DNA of 16,873 nt. Origin: 2-01-FULL-51-21 sp964348955 (GTDB lineage Bacteria > Patescibacteriota > Minisyncoccia > Phycocordibacterales > 2-01-FULL-51-21). Of this stretch, positions 14,746 through 16,873 are shown piece after piece (within the stretch, counting starts at the first letter, position 1; each line of letters starts with the position of its first letter). Location: the NCBI GenBank assembly GCA_964348955.1, contig CAYGEN010000014.1, positions 1 to 16,873 of the forward strand, written 5' to 3'. Made by a program: the position numbers and the translations under genes. Under the pieces are notes generated by a model. It saw only the letters and a list, made by a program, of their open reading frames with translations. It was not told where the DNA came from and ran no database searches.

Positions 14746-15737
14746 GGCAGTTTAGCAGTTCTGAAAAATTGCGCGCCCGGCTCACGCGCGGAAAATATCA
14801 CGCCATGATTTTGGATATAGAAGCGCACCGTGTCTTGCGCCGCGGCAAGTTTTTTCCCGTCACTCTGATAGTCACGCAGGGCGGCGATAGCGGTTACGGG
14901 GTCGCTGAAGGTAAGGCGCATCGCGTCAATCTCCGCGGCAATGCGTGAGGCGCTGTTTATGAGCGCGAGGTGCGCCCGCGCGGCGCCTGCGGGCACCGGC
15001 ATTTTCAGAAAGTCGCCAATAATTTTTTGGTAGCTCTTGACGATAACCGAAAGGTCGTTCAGTTTTTTTGCGTCGTTAGTCTCAAGCGCGTAGTAGAGCG
15101 TAATCATCTCGTTGTCCACGTTTGGTTTTCCGTCACGGATGATGCTTTCTCCGAGCAGATTGCCATAGCGACGCACCGCCTCAATACTCTCATCGTTTGA
15201 AATGGAAATATCTTTCATCTCGTACGTCTTCCCCGCAGGATAATCGGAGAAATTTTTAAGTGCGGCTTCTACGATTGCCGCGCTTGTGTTGGCATCAATA
15301 ACAACGCCCGACTGCCGGAGCGAGAGATAATTGCCGAACACATTTTGTGCGAGGGTATCGGTGGCGTTTGTTTTTTCGCCGTTTTCGCCGAAGGAGTTGC
15401 TTTTTTGGGCGCTTTTTAGAAGCGCGTCTTTGGGTCCCTTCACAAGCGGGTCCCTGCCCGCCTGCACTTCTTCGCCGTCCGGAGTCCCGTCATGGTCAGT
15501 ATCCGAGTTGTTCAGGTTGGTGTGCCAGAGGTTTTCCTCCCAATCCCTAAGACCATCGCCGTCCGTGTCCTTCTGCGCGATTGCCTCCGAAAGAGCGCCC
15601 GGTTCTGCATTTAATCCGGACGGGTTATTTTTTGTTCCATCACCTTGGTATCGGCTCACTATAATGAGTCCGAGCGTTATGATTATCACAAACGCAAAAA
15701 CAGCAATGGCCCACTTTTTGCTTGGTAAAAAGTTCAA
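14742..15737 (-). CDS. membrane-anchored protein with two thrombospondin type-3-like calcium repeats
   Basis: This is the first gene of the operon. The 331-residue protein has one N-terminal membrane helix (about 9-27) and a linker. Two aspartate-rich repeats follow: DTDGDGLRDWEE (57-68) and DTDHDGTPDGEE (79-90), the DxDxDG pattern of thrombospondin type-3 repeats, which bind calcium. The remaining 240 residues are mainly helical and unrecognised. The start is TTG (15735-15737), with no better start in frame before the conserved KK plus membrane segment. No Shine-Dalgarno is seen. The stop overlaps the next start by four bases. A calcium-stabilised extracellular part of the machine is a reasonable inference. 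Confidence 0.82.
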   Translation of the reverse strand: MNFLPSKKWAIAVFAFVIIITLGLIIVSRYQGDGTKNNPSGLNAEPGALSEAIAQKDTDGDGLRDWEENLWHTNLNNSDTDHDGTPDGEEVQAGRDPLVKGPKDALLKSAQKSNSFGENGEKTNATDTLAQNVFGNYLSLRQSGVVIDANTSAAIVEAALKNFSDYPAGKTYEMKDISISNDESIEAVRRYGNLLGESIIRDGKPNVDNEMITLYYALETNDAKKLNDLSVIVKSYQKIIGDFLKMPVPAGAARAHLALINSASRIAAEIDAMRLTFSDPVTAIAALRDYQSDGKKLAAAQDTVRFYIQNHGVIFSAREPGAQFFRTAKLP

Positions 15738-15819
15738 AATGTCGTATTAAATTGTCAGAATCTCTTCATCATCAAAGCCCTCGCGTATGCGTTTGGATTA
15801 TGAACAGATTCCCTCATTT

Positions 15820-15828
15820 ATTATAACA
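15820..15828 (-). promoter_or_regulatory. promoter of the secretion operon, extended -10
   Basis: On the minus strand the sequence is TGTTATAAT: a perfect TATAAT with the extended-10 TGn. No clear -35 lies 17 bases upstream. Transcription would start near 15813, giving a leader of about 76 bases to the TTG start at 15737. No other strong promoter is obvious within the operon. Confidence 0.6.
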
Positions 15829-15865
15829 GACACGCGGTGCATGAGAGCTTAAGGACATGTCTTTT

Positions 15866-15874
15866 TGTGGATAG
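15866..15874 (-). promoter_or_regulatory. DnaA-box-like nonamer upstream of the secretion operon
   Basis: On the minus strand this reads CTATCCACA, one mismatch from the consensus TTATCCACA. The identical nonamer occurs at 11-19 in the candidate origin. It lies roughly 50-60 bases upstream of the proposed operon start, where an activator or repressor could bind. It could also be a chance match. Confidence 0.25.
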
Positions 15875-15904
15875 AGAACGCGCGCCCATTTACTTTCAGG
15901 AACC

Positions 15905-15934
15905 AGAGCCCCGCCTCCCGCGAGGCGGGGCTCT
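15905..15934. terminator. GC-rich hairpin downstream of rsmA
   Basis: AGAGCCCCGCCT (15905-15916) pairs perfectly with AGGCGGGGCTCT (15923-15934) around a 6-base loop. There is no U-tract on either strand, so it is at most an imperfect terminator or an RNA end-stabilising hairpin. It lies between rsmA and the promoter of the secretion operon. Confidence 0.5.
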
Positions 15935-15964
15935 TACTGGCGTGCTTTGGCGTTCCACTTCTTT

Positions 15965-15987
15965 TGTTAAACACTTGGTGTTTAACA
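15965..15987. terminator. hairpin just after the rsmA stop codon
   Basis: TGTTAAACAC (15965-15974) pairs perfectly with GTGTTTAACA (15978-15987) around a TTG loop, starting 11 bases past the rsmA stop. On the rsmA strand it is followed by AAAAG rather than U residues. Together with the GC-rich hairpin 30 bases further on, it probably marks the end of the rsmA transcript. Confidence 0.5.
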
Positions 15988-15998
15988 TCGGAACTCAT

Positions 15999-16781
15999 TT
16001 AGGAGAATCTCTCGGCGAGCGCAAGCCATATGGGCATAGATACATCCTCGGCGCGGATTTTTTCCGGAAGGGAAAGTGCGGAAAATACTTCTCTGACCGC
16101 TTCAGCGCCGAACATCTGTGCGAGGTTGCTCCTCAAAAACTTGCGTTTGTGGGCGAATCCGGCATGGAGTGCCGTGAAAAACACCGATTCCGATACCGCC
16201 GCAAAGTTTTTTTTGCTGATATTTTCAATAAGAAGTATGGCGGAATCAACGGCGGGTGGCGGGGTGAAACTCCCCGCTTTGACGAACTTAACGATTTTTG
16301 GAGTGCCATAGGCCTTGACGGAAAGTGACAGCAGGCTTTCTTTCTTGCTCCTGACGATTCGCTCGGCAACCTCTTTTTGCACCAGCAAGACCATACGATT
16401 CGGATGAACGGGATTTTGAAGAAGTTTTCGCAGAAGCGCGCCGGTAATATAGTACGGAATATTTGCCACGACGGCGTAGGAGCCCGCGGCAAGACCAAGC
16501 GTTTCAAGCGACGTTTCTAGTATGTCGTTTTCAATGAGCTTGAGGCGTCCAGCGGCAAGCTCCGCGGCGAATGCTTCTTGAAGGGGTGGCAGGAGCCGTC
16601 GGTCTTTTTCAACCGCAATAATTTCTCCGGCGCGCAAGAGAAGCTCCTTGGTGAGGATGCCTCCGCCCGGCCCTACTTCAAGTACGGTATCGGCGGAAGT
16701 AAGCTCTGCCGAATCGGCGATGTGTGAAGCAACCGCACGAGAGGTGAGAAAGTGCTGGCCGAGTGATTTTTTCTTTTCCAT
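15999..16781 (-). CDS. rsmA: 16S rRNA dimethyladenosine transferase RsmA/KsgA
   Basis: RsmA (KsgA) uses S-adenosylmethionine to dimethylate two adjacent adenines near the 3' end of 16S rRNA, a late step and checkpoint of small-subunit assembly. The 260-residue product begins MEKKKSLGQHFL, the conserved family start. It has the SAM-binding loop EVGPGGG (35-41), the acidic VEKD (57-60), the catalytic NIPYYIT (107-113) and FTPPPAVDS (172-180). The C-terminal helical domain runs to the end at normal length. The frame is open upstream to an ATG at 16868, but the extra 29 residues look nothing like the family. An AGGAGG lies 24 bases before this ATG, too far for normal use. Confidence 0.95.
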   Translation of the reverse strand: MEKKKSLGQHFLTSRAVASHIADSAELTSADTVLEVGPGGGILTKELLLRAGEIIAVEKDRRLLPPLQEAFAAELAAGRLKLIENDILETSLETLGLAAGSYAVVANIPYYITGALLRKLLQNPVHPNRMVLLVQKEVAERIVRSKKESLLSLSVKAYGTPKIVKFVKAGSFTPPPAVDSAILLIENISKKNFAAVSESVFFTALHAGFAHKRKFLRSNLAQMFGAEAVREVFSALSLPEKIRAEDVSMPIWLALAERFS

Positions 16782-16851
16782 ATTCGTGGTTCGTTCATTC
16801 AAAATCCTCCTCAAAAATCCCCCTCGTTTTTCATTCTCTATCTCTACACTA

Positions 16852-16873
16852 TTATTATGATATATCATAATAA
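16852..16873. promoter_or_regulatory. perfect 22-base palindrome upstream of rsmA
   Basis: The half-site TTATTATGATA (16852-16862) is followed directly by its exact reverse complement to the window edge. It lies about 70 bases upstream of the rsmA start. An uninterrupted palindrome this long suggests an operator for a dimeric regulator or a short hairpin. It is cut by the window, so it may extend or belong to a neighbouring gene. Confidence 0.45.

Noticed and set aside
15757..15817. 20-codon leader peptide (MRESVHNPNAYAR...) upstream of the secretion operon
   Set aside because: The proposed transcript would begin inside its start codon region, and no ribosome-binding site or attenuator pattern is visible.
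16782..16868. 29-residue N-terminal extension of RsmA
   Set aside because: The family starts at KKKSLGQHFL; the extension is polar, unrelated, and crosses the palindrome and the ribosome-binding-like site.
1..16873. Recoded TGA (glycine) genetic code
   Set aside because: rnpA and several operon genes end in TGA at the expected place and the conserved proteins have no internal TGA.
1..16873. CRISPR array, tRNA or rRNA genes
   Set aside because: No regularly spaced repeats with unique spacers and no cloverleaf or rRNA-like segment were seen in the few intergenic gaps.

Overview
This window looks like part of a Parcubacteria-type genome (Patescibacteria / Candidate Phyla Radiation). The evidence is small compact genes, many 4-base ATGA overlaps, very weak Shine-Dalgarno signals, a 44-residue L34 and a short YidC of about 243 residues. 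It also includes a PrgI / TraC-like / VirB4 / VirB6-like / short-pilin secretion locus of the kind known from this group. TGA acts as a normal stop (rnpA and at least three genes of the long operon), so the TGA-glycine code of Gracilibacteria and Absconditabacteria is excluded. The finer lineage cannot be fixed from this sequence.

Layout. (1) Bases 1-199 are AT-rich, contain DnaA-box-like nonamers and lie downstream of dnaA, so they are a candidate origin region. (2) dnaA (minus) is divergent from the classical origin-proximal set rpmH-rnpA-yidC-jag (plus, 1854-3649). yidC appears to have its own promoter at the end of rnpA, placed so that the transcript would begin at or next to its ATG. (3) A perfect 12-bp hairpin separates jag from a convergent block of about 12 kb. 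(4) Bases 15737-3697 (minus) form one tightly packed operon of eleven structural genes plus one apparent insertion. In transcription order it encodes a membrane-anchored protein with two calcium-binding-type repeats, a large secreted six-cysteine protein, a VirB6/TrbL-like channel protein, a cytosolic protein with a disordered tail, [the inserted four-helix-bundle S23-type gene], a PrgI-family protein, a TraC-like domain protein, the VirB4 ATPase, a small membrane protein, a secreted triple Ig-like protein, a VirB2/TrbC-like pilin with a four-cysteine tail, and a membrane-anchored beta-propeller-like protein. (5) A 260-base intergenic region holds the operon promoter and two strong hairpins. 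(6) rsmA/ksgA (minus) is last, with a perfect 22-base palindrome upstream at the window edge.

How the genes fit together: the operon supplies an energising ATPase, an inner-membrane channel, a pilin and several surface-exposed proteins. It has no relaxase or VirD4 coupling protein here, and no outer-membrane core. It therefore reads as a chromosomal, single-membrane type IV secretion-like or pilus-like machine next to the replication origin. Its substrate is unknown; surface attachment, DNA uptake or delivery to a host cell are all possible.

The most unusual structure is the four-helix-bundle gene at 9841-10230. It is enclosed by a roughly 30-base inverted repeat built from AAGCT pentamers with mirrored 8-7-8 spacing, and it interrupts the operon exactly at a stop codon. 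It resembles the S23 intervening sequences of 23S rRNA genes, but sits in an mRNA.
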